DNA from: Epiperipatus broadwayi
Lineage: Eukaryota; Onychophora; Udeonychophora; Euonychophora; Peripatidae
Assembly (NCBI GenBank): GCA_028023455.1
Contig: JAQFVV010006353.1
Coordinates: forward strand, 1,860,001 to 1,924,000
Length of the DNA stretch: 64,000 nucleotides
Direction of reading: 5' to 3'
Shown: positions 11,682 through 26,457 of the stretch, piece by piece
Position numbering within the stretch: position 1 is the first letter of the stretch
How the letters are laid out: the number at the start of each line of letters is the position of its first letter
Translations under genes and position numbers: made by a program
The notes under the pieces: model-generated
Database searches by the model: none
Seen by the model: the letters and a program-made list of their open reading frames with translations, nothing else
What the model was told of the DNA's origin: nothing

Positions 11682-12284
11682 CATGGATTATCTTTTAAAA
11701 ATATTGTTACAGAAAAAGATAATTTGACTATTGAAAATTTTAAGATTTTTCATATAAATATTCATAGTGTGAGGAAACACTTTGATGAGTTGTTAATTCT
11801 TTTACATTCACTTGATTATTCATTTGATATTATAATTTTGTCTGAGATCTGGATTAAGGAATGTGAAAAAGGACTGTATGAGTTAGAGGGATATATATCA
11901 ATTGTTAATTCGAGAATTAATAATAGGTCAGGTGGAGTTTTAGTTTATTATAAATCAGTGCTTTGTGTGACTTCTATTGATGCAGTTTTTGATTCTTCTG
12001 AATGTCTTGTTTTAAATTTCATTTTAGGTTCAGACAAATTAACAATTATTGCTCTGTATAGGTCTTGCAGCCATACAGTTGAAAGCTTTAGTGATGAACT
12101 TGGTGATTTGCTTACTAAATTAAATGATAAATTCATTATTCTTGTTGGTGACTTGAACATTGATATTTCTGGTGAAATTTCTGTTGCTGCTCAACATTAT
12201 TTAAATATGCTGTCACTTTTTGGATTTATTCATATGTTTATTTCATCCTACACGTGTTACATCTTCATCATTTTCACTTATTGA
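11682..12284 (+). CDS. ORF2 N-terminal part of LINE A: APE-type endonuclease
   Basis: In frame with ORF1b across a single TGA. There is no ATG in this frame until about 12207, after nearly all of the endonuclease has been read, so independent initiation is hard to see. Endonuclease motifs in order: FHINIHS, LSEIWI, GGVLVYY, IALYRS and GDLNID. The frame then leaves homology after GFIHMF and stops at 12282-12284. The missing endonuclease end (HPTR, LIDHVF, TDHRG) continues in the +1 frame at 12241. The enzyme nicks target DNA to prime reverse transcription; the (ATT)n flanks suggest its target. Confidence 0.85.
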   Translation, partial: HGLSFKNIVTEKDNLTIENFKIFHINIHSVRKHFDELLILLHSLDYSFDIIILSEIWIKECEKGLYELEGYISIVNSRINNRSGGVLVYYKSVLCVTSIDAVFDSSECLVLNFILGSDKLTIIALYRSCSHTVESFSDELGDLLTKLNDKFIILVGDLNIDISGEISVAAQHYLNMLSLFGFIHMFISSYTCYIFIIFTY

Positions 12285-14573
12285 TCACGTCTTTGCTAGA
12301 TGTCCTGAAAATATTCTTTCGAAAACATCTTTTTTGGATTGGTGTCTTACAGATCACAGAGGAATTGTTGTTACTTTTAAAAAGAATTTTTCTCATGGTA
12401 AAAAGTGTTTTAAACTTTTATCTCATGATCGTTTGCAATCCTTAATTACTAAATATGATTGGAATTTAATCTTTGAGTTGAATGATGTAAATTGTGCATT
12501 TTCATTCTTTGTTGACAAGATGAAGGAGTTTATAGATTATTGTTCTTTTATAAAATATATAAAGAAGAAAGATCTGAAGAGACATGATTGGATTACAAAT
12601 GAGTTAATATCAAAAGTTAACAGTAAGAATAAATTGTACAAGCTTTTCAAAAGGTTTCCTGCTAATGAAGATTTAAAAATTCAGCTAAAGGTTCTTGATA
12701 AAGAAATAAAGAAAGATATAGTCAAAGCTAAATTGATTTTCTATTCTACTCAAATTGATTCTTTAAAATCAACTAAATTAAGCAACTTTTGGACTGTTAT
12801 TAAAAAATTTATTTTTAAAGAAGGATTTTCACAAATTTCTAGACTAAAGATTAATGAAATATCTATTGATGTTTTAAATAATTCAAAACTAATAGCTGAT
12901 CATTTCAATCAATATTTTGTACATAGTGTGGAATTGTTAATGAATAGTTTTGACAATAATTGCAGTTCTCATGTTTTTCAATATGAGAAATCTATCCTGA
13001 ATTCTTTTGTTTTTAAAGAGATTGAAGATTGTGAAATTTTAGAATCTCTTTATAAAATGAGACATAAGAAATGTATTGGTTTGGATTGTATTTCTGTAAA
13101 AATATTAATTGAAAATGTTTCCATTCTTTTACCAATTTTATCTTTTTTATTTAATTCTTCTATTGATTCAGGTATATTTCCAGATTGTTTAAAATCTGCT
13201 GTTGTTACACCTATTTTTAAGAGTGGAGATAGGGAATGTTTGGGAAATTACAGGCCAATTTCTATTTTATCAACATTGTCTCAAATTTTGGAAATGTGTG
13301 TAAAAAACAGAATTGTTTTGTTTTTTCAAAAATATAATTTATTTTCAAACAATCAATTTGGGTTTTTGCCAGGAAGATCTACAGAACTGGCTTTATCTGA
13401 ACATGTTTCAGTCATCACTGAATCTTTAGAAAAAGGTTACAAAACTATAGGCATTTATTTAGATTTGCAGAAAGCATTTGACTGTGTTCCACATGATATA
13501 TTAATAATTAAGTTACACCATTGTGGGATAAGGAGTACTATGCTTGAATGGTTTAAATCTTATTTAAGTAATAGAAGCCAATTTGTAAAAATTAATAATT
13601 TTTTGAGTGATTCTGAAATAATTAGATATGGAGTTCCTCAAGGTTCAGTCCTGGGTCCATTGTTATTTACTGTTTATATTAATGATCTGCTTGATCTTTC
13701 TCTTCATTCTAACATTTTTGTTTTGCAGATGATACTGCATTGGTTACTTCAACAGTTTCATATAGTTTACTTGAGAAACTTGTGAATGAAGATTTATTTA
13801 AAATTACACAATGGATGAACAATAATAGATTACTGCTAAATATTAATAAGTGTAATTACATAATGTATTCTCTTAAAAATATTCCAGAAAAAGACTTGTT
13901 AATTCAATTGCCTTATGTTAATAAAACATCTTGTCAGAAAATTACCAGGACTTCAACAATTTTTTACCTTGGCTTGGTTTTGGATGAGTATTTACACTGG
14001 GATAAACATATTCTTTGGCTTCAAGTAAAATTAAGAAAACTTAATTTTCTTTTTTATAGATTAAGAGATTGTTTGAATAAATCTGTCCTATTAAGTATAT
14101 ATAAACAAATTTTCTTAAGCAGACTTTCTTATGGTATAACATTATGGGGTGGCACTGCAGCATATTTTTTGAAGTCATTGCAAACACTACAAAATTTTAC
14201 ATTAAGAATTATTTTGTTTAAACCTTTGGATTTGCCAAGACTTGAATTATTTAAGTGTGCTGGAGTTTTAACTATTCATCAATTATTTTTAGTGAATATT
14301 TTGTGTTATTATATTAAATACAAAAAAATGAATAAAAATAATTCTTCATCAATAATGGTGACTAGATCAAGTGATTTTGATTTATTATTTGAACCAGTGT
14401 ACTTTAAAACTCATTGTAGATATCAGAAATGTTATCTTGGTCCAAGATTTTATAATATTTTTATAAGAAACATTGGATTTAATGTTAATGAACTATCAAG
14501 GAAAACTTTGAGAAAATTCATTATGAACTGGATTATAATTGATGATAATCAAAAACTTTTTATTTCTATTTAA
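12241..14573 (+). pseudogene. ORF2 C-terminal part of LINE A: endonuclease end and RT, frameshifted
   Basis: The first frame (to about 13736) gives the endonuclease tail with TDHRGIVVTF, then RT motifs GDRECLGNYRPIS, NQFGFLPGRSTE, YLDLQKAFDCVPHD and YGVPQGSVLGPLLF. A run of five T at 13715-13719 (six in copy B) shifts the frame just before the catalytic FADD. The rest continues at 13740-14573 in another frame, with the RT thumb/connection region ending in KLFISI at TAA. One lost T therefore inactivates an otherwise complete RT. It is also a common homopolymer error site, so an assembly error is possible. Confidence 0.88.
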
Positions 14574-14700
14574 TTATTTTATTGTATATTAATGTTTTTT
14601 ATTTTATTTGCACATGTATTTTTGTTAAGCTCCATGCGTGATTTATTTATCATAAGGAGATTATATGTTTAATAAATTAAAATTAAATTAAATAATAATA

Positions 14701-15976
<1,276 letters not shown>

Positions 15977-16150
15977 GATTATCATTTCTTATGCTTACAC
16001 AAGCTATTTTAACAGTAGAAAACTCTCCATACAGTAGTGCCACCCTATGCAAGCTGCAGTAATCAATGGATGCACAAACCTTCTTGCATCCATTAATTAT
16101 TAAGGCTTGCACTGGGAGGCACTATCATACAGAGATTTTTCTACTGTTTT
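15977..16150. mobile_element. Fold-back element FB1, internally deleted
   Basis: Left end with ACAGTAGAAAACTCTCCATACAG (16012-16034); the right half ends CATACAGAGATTTTTCTACTG (about 16124-16144). Only about 170 bases, with both ends kept and the middle lost. Confidence 0.75.
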
Positions 16151-16351
16151 AACTGTGAATTACTATTCTGAACCTGACTGAGTAGTTCTTATCACCCTCA
16201 GATGGACTCCAGTTTTGTACTAGCAGCCCTTTCTTTTTGCAAACAATCAGATTTAATAGTCTCATCATATGACTGATCAGTTTATATCATTCAAAGATCA
16301 GTTATTTTGCATTCTTAATCCAATATAGATAAGGTTGCCAGAATTGTAAAT

Positions 16352-16457
16352 ATCACAGTAGCAAACTCTCCATACAGTAGTGCCACACAGTGCAAGACTT
16401 AGTAATCAGTGGATGCAGGAAGGTTTGTGTGTAAAATCACAATCTAGTGCCTTACAA
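16352..16457 (+). mobile_element. Fold-back element FB1, left-arm fragment
   Basis: CAGTAGCAAACTCTCCATACAG followed by left-arm sequence to AATCTAGTGCC. A second, complete copy starts immediately after it. Confidence 0.7.
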
Positions 16458-17345
16458 CACTAAACCTCACGATCACCATTTCTTATGCTTGGTCATAACT
16501 GTTGTTAAAACAGACAAAACTCTCCATACAGTAGTGCCACCCAGTGCAATCCTGAATAATCAAAGGATGCCAAAAGGCTTGTATATAAAATCCTTATCTA
16601 GTGCCTACTCGTCCAATATCCCCAGACTAGTTTCTAGCTTGTGGCTTTCATCAGTAAGGAGTCTTGGATCTGAGAGCACTGCACCTAGATCTTAGGATCT
16701 AATGCAACCCTTCAGCAGCCACCTTTTATCTCTACTTAACTACAAAAGTATGAGAATGAAACTATGCAAGCTCATTAGATTACATAGTCATATAACTCTG
16801 AACTCAGTTCAGTACCCATACATTTTGATGTCTTTGGTTCTTTAATAACCATAACCACCATTATCCTATTAGGCAGGATTAGTATTAAACCACTAAACAT
16901 CACAAGATCACCATTTCTTACCTAGTAGGATAGTGGTGGCTATGGGTATTAAAGAACCAAAGACGTCAAAATGTATGGGTACTAAACTGAGTTCAGACCT
17001 ATATGACTATATACACTTATGATCTTGGATTGAAAATATTGTGCTTTTAATTTTATTCTCATAGTTTTGTAGCTAAATAGAGATAAAAGGTGGCTGCTGA
17101 AGGGTTGCATTAGATCCTAAGATCTAGGTGCAGTCCTCTCAGATCCAAGGCTTCTCACTGATGAAAGCCACAAGCTAGAAACTAGTCTGGGGATATTGGA
17201 TGAGTAGGCACTAGATAGGAATTTTATGCACAAGCCTTCTGGCATCCATTGATTAACTCTGACTTGCACTGAGTGGCATTACTGTATGGAGAATTTGCTA
17301 CTGTTTAACAGTTTATGTAATTTTAGGAAATGATAATCATAGGAT
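16458..17345. mobile_element. Fold-back element FB1, long form (about 0.89 kb palindrome)
   Basis: The left arm runs about 16506-16850 (ACTCTCCATACAG, TCTAGATCTTAGG-like centre, GCAGCCACCTTTTATCTC). The right arm, about 16920-17305, repeats this in reverse (AGATAAAAGGTGGCTGC near 17081-17097; TGTATGGAGAA at the end). The arms are about 350 bases with a centre near 16880. No transposase. The short copies look like internal deletions of this form. Confidence 0.85.
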
Positions 17346-19200
17346 GTTTAAATTGTGAATATCATAAATGGGCTAAGAGAGGGGGTTGGCAGACAGAGGT
17401 TTAATGAAAACTAAAAAATAGTTAAAGAAGTTTATTTTCAGTCAGGATAAAACCCTATAGGGACATCACATCTGTTTCCCCTGTCAACTGTTGAACTAAC
17501 GCAATCCATTGCCCATTACGTTCAATCATTATCATCAGCAAAGACAACCAAAGATTCAAAAGTGGTGCACTCATTAAAAAGATGCTACCATCAATATCTA
17601 TTTTATTATAAACTTCAATTTCAAACTAAGAAATAAATTGTAAATACAAAATAGGAATTTAATATATATATATTTAATGGCGGTTGAGGCAGGTTAGAAA
17701 GTAACCGAAAGTACTTCTGTGGATTTAAGGATTGTTTGTAATTGTTTGTAAACCGTTAAAAATATTATTTCAATTATATATATATATTGTAGCATTATAT
17801 TTTGGTACCAATGCTATCATGGTCTAAAAAGTGCGAATTGTTCAAAAAATTTCTTGATTATATGTCTCATAATAGATAGGACGACCAAGTAATAGGTATA
17901 AAACCAAAAGTCAACTGCCATAAGGTAAATGTGACAGAGGATAATCGTTTTTAATATTTTTTAGACTTCAAATATTAGTTTTTGAATATTTTCAAATTTG
18001 AAATGTTGCATTTCTTTATAACAATTTAAGAAACAATTAGTGAATTGTTTTAGCGGTGGCTATAAGTCCAGGTACCCGTAGAACAGTGTTTGTTAATAAA
18101 CAGTAAGATCGAAGTAGTCATACTTGACTAAATTGGAATATTTACAACAAATTCAAAATGAATAAATTGTAGATTAAACCAGCAAAAGTGCTAGTAATTA
18201 AAAATATATAAAATTTTGTTCATTTAGGTATAAATGTGCAGGCGCAGGTGTTAATAATATTCACAAAATTAGAAAAATGTATTAGAAAGATTAACAAAAG
18301 AATTACGGAAATTTTAGATAATTAAAAGTTTAGATTTAATAAATATTTCTAAAATAAAAGAAGACGAAACCTAATGAAATCATTAATGTTAAAAGAGAAA
18401 TAAGATTGTATTGATCCAATAATATTTATTGACAAATATTTATTGCTCTAATAAGGTTTTATTAATAAATGGATAAATGTATTTTCGTTTATTTGTTTAG
18501 AAGAAAATTGATGTGAAACATTTATTATTATTATTTTATTGTTTTATATTCCAAAATGAATACAATTTCCCCACCCATTTTTTAATATTTTTTAAATTTA
18601 TTTAAATACATATATATTAAATTATATTTTGTCATTTGTTACGAATTTTAAAGTTTCTTTCTGTATCCAGATTTGAGAAAAACTATCTAGAAGTAGAACC
18701 TTTTTATGATAAAGGTGATTTATATTTAGTTCAGCAAACACTCTGGGTTAAAATATATGCCATAATTAATTTAAAATGACGAGTTGGGATTTGCTGCTGG
18801 GATATAATTTATAGACCAGTTCCACTTGCATGGTGGAGAAGTATTAGAATACTTTGTCGCATAAGTGTTTGTAAATTAAAACTTACAATAATAAAATTTG
18901 AATTCAAACTCGGGTGGTTGAAGAAAGTGATAAATGTGTAAGTATTAAATGTATAGTTTTGAAATACTTAATTTGATTATATGTACAAAGTAAAAGTAGG
19001 ATGAAATATTGCAATCCATCTCCTATAACATGTATATTGTATTTCCACACATAATGCGAGTTTATACTTCAAATGTAGATATTATCAATATACCATATAG
19101 ACTTTTTAAAAAGAGCCGTAAACATTTGTTTTTAATATTTGTTATCTTATGAAGATAGTTCACATTATAAATGTTTATCTTTGATATTTGCTATCATATA
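17346..19200. other. Non-coding DNA
   Basis: Includes a small block, 17671-17770, between two TA tracts whose ends (TTTAATGGCGGTT and AACCGTTAAAAA) are imperfect inverted repeats and may be a tiny MITE. No gene supported. Confidence 0.45.
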
Positions 19201-19251
19201 GTGATGATGATGATGATGATGATGATTATTATTATTATTATTATTATAATT
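19201..19251. repeat. (GAT)n / (ATT)n microsatellite
   Basis: About seven GAT, then ATT units, immediately 5' of LINE copy B. Confidence 0.9.
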
Positions 19252-19695
19252 ATTGCTGCTGACTTTGTAGAGTTAACATGTGTTATTTGTCTCTCTGATT
19301 TTTGAATTCTATAATTCTTATTTGGCTAATTTTTTCCCCCTATTTGTGATGGTATTATTAAGTAGAGTTTGGCGATTTTATTGATCTTGTTTTGTATGTA
19401 TTTTATTTTCTAATGGTTTTATATTTCAATTTTTATTTATTGATTTCTTTTAACTTATTTTTAAGTAGCCATTTTTTTTTCATTTTTTTATCTTGTTTTA
19501 GAATTTTTTTTTTTTATCTTTGTTGGAATTTTTTTTTTTTAATTAATTGATTTATTTTATTCTTTTTGATTTTTTTTTTTATCTTTACTTTAGATTCTTA
19601 ATTATCTTACTTTTTAATCTCTGTTGGAATTTTAATTAGTTTTAATTTTATTTTTTGTTTGTTTGGTTTTAAAACTTAAGGTTTTTATTATTATT

Positions 19696-19797
19696 ATGGA
19701 TAAATGTAATTCTTGTCATTTAGCTCTTCCTTTTGGTGGAAATTTTATAACTTGTCTGGGTTGTAATGGGAATGTTCATTTAAATGTAGTACAGTAA
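19696..19797 (+). CDS. ORF1a of LINE B: PHD N-terminal half
   Basis: Encodes the same 33 aa as in copy A: C4, C7, C20, C23, H28 and a TAA stop at 19795-19797. Slippery heptamer T_TTA_AAT at 19779-19785; the following TGT in the -1 frame supplies the next Cys of the finger. Confidence 0.7.
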   Translation: MDKCNSCHLALPFGGNFITCLGCNGNVHLNVVQ

Positions 19798-20628
19798 GTG
19801 AAAAGACATTTAAAAATATGTCATCTACAAATAAAGCATTATGGAGGTGTAAAAATTGTAGAGCAGGAACTAATTTAAATTTGACTTTAAATAATGGATC
19901 TAGTTCTGATTCCTTATCTAATTCTTTAGATAATAATTCTAGTCTTGAATTACTTCAGCAGATGAATAGAAAACTTGATATGCTGCCTGTTTTACAGAAT
20001 AATATTGATTCCTTATCTCAATCTTTTGCTAAACTTACTTTGGAACTTGAATTAGTTCAAAATAATATAAAAATATTGATTAGAGAATTTAATGAAAGGC
20101 AAGAAAAAGTAAAAGCACAAGATTCTTTGTTATGCAATTTGCAAAAAGAAGTTTTTTTATTTAAAGCAGCAAAGATTAGAAAACAATATTGAAATTGTTG
20201 GTGTTGATTATGCTAATGATGAAAATTTATTTAATATTGTTGAAAATATAGCTAAAAAATTAGAATTGTCAGACTTTAATAAAAATTATATTAATTCTAT
20301 TTATAGATTAAAATATGGAGGTAGTTTTAGGCCTGTAATAAAAGTTAATTTTGTTAGTAAAATGGTAAGAGATTTATTCTTGTCAGGAGGTAAAAGAATT
20401 AAATTATATCTATCTGATGTTTTGCCCATTGCTACAGCTGATAAGCATATATATTTGAATGAAGATTTGTTGCCTGAAAATAGGAAATTATTTTGGAAAG
20501 TTTGTTCAATGGCTAAAGAAAATAAGTATAGGTTTGTTTGAATTAAAGATGGGAAAATTTGGTTGAGGAAAGATACTGGGGATAGGGCTATTAGGATTGG
20601 TTCTGAATCGAATTTGTCTAATTTATGA
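19779..20628 (+). pseudogene. ORF1b of LINE B, frameshifted and with a stop
   Basis: Same protein as ORF1b of copy A. The frame from 19818 is open to 20192 (WRCKNC, coiled coil) and then broken by a T7 run at 20152-20158 (T6 in A). The FP-like part continues at 20266-20541 in the next frame (FNKNYINSIYRLKYGG, YLNEDLLPENRKLFWKV) and meets a TGA at 20539 where A has TGG. The terminal TGA at 20626-20628 is again followed by C and in frame with ORF2. Confidence 0.85.
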
Positions 20629-21231
20629 CATGGATTATCTTTTAAAAATATTGTTACAGAAAAAGATAATTTGGCTATTGAAAATTTTAAGATTTTTCAT
20701 ATAAATGTTCATAGTATGAGGAAACACTTTGATGAGTTGTTAATTCTTTTACATTCACTTGATTTTGCATTTGATATTATAATTTTGTCTGAGATCTGGA
20801 TTAAGGAATGTGAAAAAGGACTGTATGAGTTAGAGGGATATACGTCAATTATTAATTCTAGAATTAATAATATGTCAGGTGGAGTTTTAGTTTATTATAA
20901 ATCAGTGCTTTGTGTGACTTCTATTGATGCAGTTTTTGATTCTTCTGAATGTCTTGTTTTAAATTTCATTTTAGATTCAGACAAATTAACAATTATTGCT
21001 CTGTATAGGTCTTGCAGCCATACAGTTGAAAGCTTTAGTGATGAACTTGGTGATTTGCTTACTAAATTAAATGATAAATTCATTATTCTTGTTGGTGACT
21101 TGAACATTGATATTTCTGGTAAAATTTCTGTTGCTGCTCAACATTATTTAAATATGTTGTCACTTTTTGGATTTGTTCATATGTTTATTTCATCCTACAT
21201 GTGTTACATCTTCATCATTTTCACTTATTGA
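20629..21231 (+). CDS. ORF2 N-terminal part of LINE B: APE-type endonuclease
   Basis: FHINVHS, LSEIWI, GGVLVYY, IALYRS, GDLNID, as in copy A, reading directly on from the ORF1 TGA. Here a GTG-to-ATG change gives a Met inside the domain (HSMRKHF), but that would cut off its first motif. Homology leaves this frame after GFVHMF (about 21186). Confidence 0.85.
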   Translation, partial: HGLSFKNIVTEKDNLAIENFKIFHINVHSMRKHFDELLILLHSLDFAFDIIILSEIWIKECEKGLYELEGYTSIINSRINNMSGGVLVYYKSVLCVTSIDAVFDSSECLVLNFILDSDKLTIIALYRSCSHTVESFSDELGDLLTKLNDKFIILVGDLNIDISGKISVAAQHYLNMLSLFGFVHMFISSYMCYIFIIFTY

Positions 21232-23521
21232 TCACGTCTTTGCTAGATGTCCTGAAAATATTCTTTTGAAAACATCTTTTTTGGATTGGTGTCTTACAGA
21301 TCACAGAGGAATTGTTGTTACTTTTAAAAAGAATTTTTCTCATAGTAAAAAGTGTTTTCAACTTTTATCTCATGATGGTTTGCAATCCTTAATTACTAAA
21401 TATGATTGGAATTTAATCTTTGAGTTGAATGATGTAAATTGTGCATTTTCATTCTTTGTTGACAAGATGAAGGAGTTTATAGATTATTGTTCTTTTATAA
21501 AATATATAAAGAAGAAAGATCTGAAGAGACATGATTGGATTACAAATGAGTTAATATCAAAAGTTAACAGTAAGAATAAATTGTACAAGCTTTTCAAAAG
21601 GTTTCCTGCTAATGAAGATTTAAAAATTCAGCTAAAGGTTCTTGATAAAGAAATAAAGAAAGATATAGTCAAAGCTAAATTGATTTTCTATTCTACTCAA
21701 ATTGATTCTTTAAAATCAACTAAATTAAGCAACTTTTGGACTGTTGTTAAAAAATTTATTTTTAAAGAAGGATTTTCACAAATTTCTAGACTAAAGATTA
21801 ATGAAATATCTATTGATGTTTTAAATAATTCAAAACTAATAGTTGATCATTTCAATCAATATTTTGTACATAGTGTGGAATTGTTAATGAATAGTTTTGA
21901 CAATAATTTCAGTTCTCATGTTTTTCAATATGAGAAATCTATCCTGAATTCTTTTGTTTTTAAAGAGATTGAAGATTGTGAAATTTTAGATTCTCTTTAT
22001 AAAATGAGACATAAGAAATGTGTTGGTTTGGATTGTATTTCTGTAAAAATATTAATTGAAAATGTTTCCATTCTTTTACCAATTTTATCTTTTTTATTTA
22101 ATTCTTCTATTGATTCAGGTATATTTCCAGATTGTTTAAAATCTGCTGTTGTTACACCTATTTTTAAGAGTGGAGATAGGGAATGTTTGGAAAATTACAG
22201 GCCAATTTCTATTTTATCAACATTGTCTCAAATTTTGGAAATGTGTGTAAAAAACAGAATTGTTTTGTTTTTTCAAAAATATAATTTATTTTCAAACAAT
22301 CAATTTGGGTTTTTGCCAGGAAGATCTACAGAACTGGCTTTATCTGAACATGTTTCAGTCATCACTGAATCTTTAGAAAAAGGTTACAAAACTATAGGCA
22401 TTTATTTAGATTTGCGGAAAGCATTTGACTGTGTTCCACATGATATATTAATAATTAAGTTACACCATTGTGGCATAAGGAGTACTATGCTTGAATGGTT
22501 TAAATCTTATTTAAGTAATATAAGCCAATTTGTGAAAATTAATAATTTTTTGAGTGATTCTGAAATAATTAAATATGGAGTTCCTCAGGGTTCAATCCTG
22601 GGTCCATTGTTATTTACTGTTTATATTAATGATCTGCTTGATCTTTCTCTTCATTCTAACATTTTTTGTTTTGCAGATGATACTGCTTTGGTTACTTCAG
22701 CAGTTTCATATAGTTTACTTGAGAAACTTGTGAATGAAGATTTATTTAAAATTACACAATGGATGAACAATAATAGATTACTGCTAAATATTAATAAATG
22801 TAATTACATAATGTATTCTCTTAAAAATATTCTAGCAAAAGACTTGTTAATTCAATTGCCTTATGTTAATAAAACATCTTGTCAGAAAATTATCAGGACT
22901 TCAACAATTTCTTACTTTGGCTTGGTTTTGGATGAGTATTTACATTGGGATAAACATATTCTTTGGCTTCAAGTAAAATTAAGAAAACTTAATTTTATTT
23001 TTTATAGATTAAGAGATTGTTTGAATAAATCTGTCCTATTAAGTATATATAAACAAATTTTCTTAAGCAGACTTTGTTATGATATAACATTATGGGGTGA
23101 CACTGCAGCATATTTTTTGAAGTCGTTGCAAACACTACAAAATTTTACGTTAAGAATTATTTTGTTTAAACCTTTGGATTTGCCAAGACTTGAATTATTT
23201 AAGTGTGCTGGAGTTTTAACTATTCATCAATTATTTTTAGTGAATATTTTGTGTTATTATATTAAATACAAAAAAATGAATAAAAATAATTCTTCATCAA
23301 TAATGGTGACTAGATCAAGTGATTTTGATTTATTATTTGAACCAGTGTACTTTAAAACTCATTGTAGATATCAGAAATATTATCTTGGTCCAAGATTTTA
23401 TAATATTTTTATAAGAAACATTGGATTTAATGTTAATGACCTATCAAGGAAAACATTGAGAAAATTCATTATGGACTGGATTATAATTGATGATAATGAA
23501 AAACTTTTTATTTCTATTTAA
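21188..23521 (+). CDS. ORF2 C-terminal part of LINE B: endonuclease end and intact RT
   Basis: One long open frame (784 codons if counted from 21167). It starts with the endonuclease tail (LIDHVFARCPEN, TDHRGIVVTF). RT blocks follow: ENYRPISIL near residue 340, NQFGFLPGRSTE near 378, YLDLRKAFDCVPHD near 412, YGVPQGSILGPLLF near 468 and the catalytic FCFADDTALV near 500. The thumb and C-terminal region end in KLFISI. Function: reverse transcription of the element RNA at the nicked target. It has no start codon of its own before the endonuclease tail, so making it needs the +1 step from the endonuclease frame or the copy is simply dead. Confidence 0.9.
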   Translation, partial: FHPTCVTSSSFSLIDHVFARCPENILLKTSFLDWCLTDHRGIVVTFKKNFSHSKKCFQLLSHDGLQSLITKYDWNLIFELNDVNCAFSFFVDKMKEFIDYCSFIKYIKKKDLKRHDWITNELISKVNSKNKLYKLFKRFPANEDLKIQLKVLDKEIKKDIVKAKLIFYSTQIDSLKSTKLSNFWTVVKKFIFKEGFSQISRLKINEISIDVLNNSKLIVDHFNQYFVHSVELLMNSFDNNFSSHVFQYEKSILNSFVFKEIEDCEILDSLYKMRHKKCVGLDCISVKILIENVSILLPILSFLFNSSIDSGIFPDCLKSAVVTPIFKSGDRECLENYRPISILSTLSQILEMCVKNRIVLFFQKYNLFSNNQFGFLPGRSTELALSEHVSVITESLEKGYKTIGIYLDLRKAFDCVPHDILIIKLHHCGIRSTMLEWFKSYLSNISQFVKINNFLSDSEIIKYGVPQGSILGPLLFTVYINDLLDLSLHSNIFCFADDTALVTSAVSYSLLEKLVNEDLFKITQWMNNNRLLLNINKCNYIMYSLKNILAKDLLIQLPYVNKTSCQKIIRTSTISYFGLVLDEYLHWDKHILWLQVKLRKLNFIFYRLRDCLNKSVLLSIYKQIFLSRLCYDITLWGDTAAYFLKSLQTLQNFTLRIILFKPLDLPRLELFKCAGVLTIHQLFLVNILCYYIKYKKMNKNNSSSIMVTRSSDFDLLFEPVYFKTHCRYQKYYLGPRFYNIFIRNIGFNVNDLSRKTLRKFIMDWIIIDDNEKLFISI

Positions 23522-23649
23522 TTATTTTATTGTATATTAATGTTTTATTTTATTTGCACATGTACTTTTGTTAAGCTCCATGTGTGATTTTTTTATCACA
23601 AGAAGATTATATGTTTAATAAATTAAATTATATTATTTTTTTTTATTTA

Positions 23650-26208
<2,559 letters not shown>

Positions 26209-26457
26209 TTTCAAAGCAAAACTTTATTGAGTCTAAAAAGTTACAGAGTCACATCTAGTAATATATTGATTTGTCACAAATGAAAAACAAATTACAACTT
26301 TCAGTATATAAGTCTTTATCTTTTCTGCATACTTTTTTTTTCTTCTTGTTTTTAAATTTGGTCTTCTATTTAGTTCAGTTTGTGCTTGCATCTTTTTGAA
26401 GTTGGAAAAAATGCTGATGTTGAAAATGTCATCATCTATCTTATTGGCCTTTATATT

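Larger units (their letters stand above)
10308..14690 (+). mobile_element. CR1-like non-LTR retrotransposon, copy A
   Basis: About 4.4 kb. The 5' UTR starts ATTGCTGCTGACTTTG, then come ORF1 (PHD finger, coiled coil, FP-like C-terminal domain), ORF2 (APE endonuclease, RT) and a 3' UTR with AATAAA near 14670. (ATT)n arrays flank both ends. Copy B at 19252 is nearly identical over its whole length, including the 5' start, so both are full length or share the same truncation point. The upstream flanks differ (TA/ATT here, GAT/ATT there), which points to separate insertions rather than segmental duplication. Upstream T-rich runs (10500-10610) form part of the 5' UTR. Inactive as it stands: the RT frame is broken just before the FADD box. 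Confidence 0.92.
19252..23640 (+). mobile_element. CR1-like non-LTR retrotransposon, copy B
   Basis: Same start (ATTGCTGCTGACTTTG), order and 3' UTR as copy A, with only scattered substitutions and small indels. The RT frame is intact here, but ORF1 carries an extra T (20152-20158) and a TGG-to-TGA stop (20539-20541). The shared -1 site, in-frame TGA and +1 step are all present. The 3' end runs into (ATT)n shared with LINE copy D on the other strand. Confidence 0.92.
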
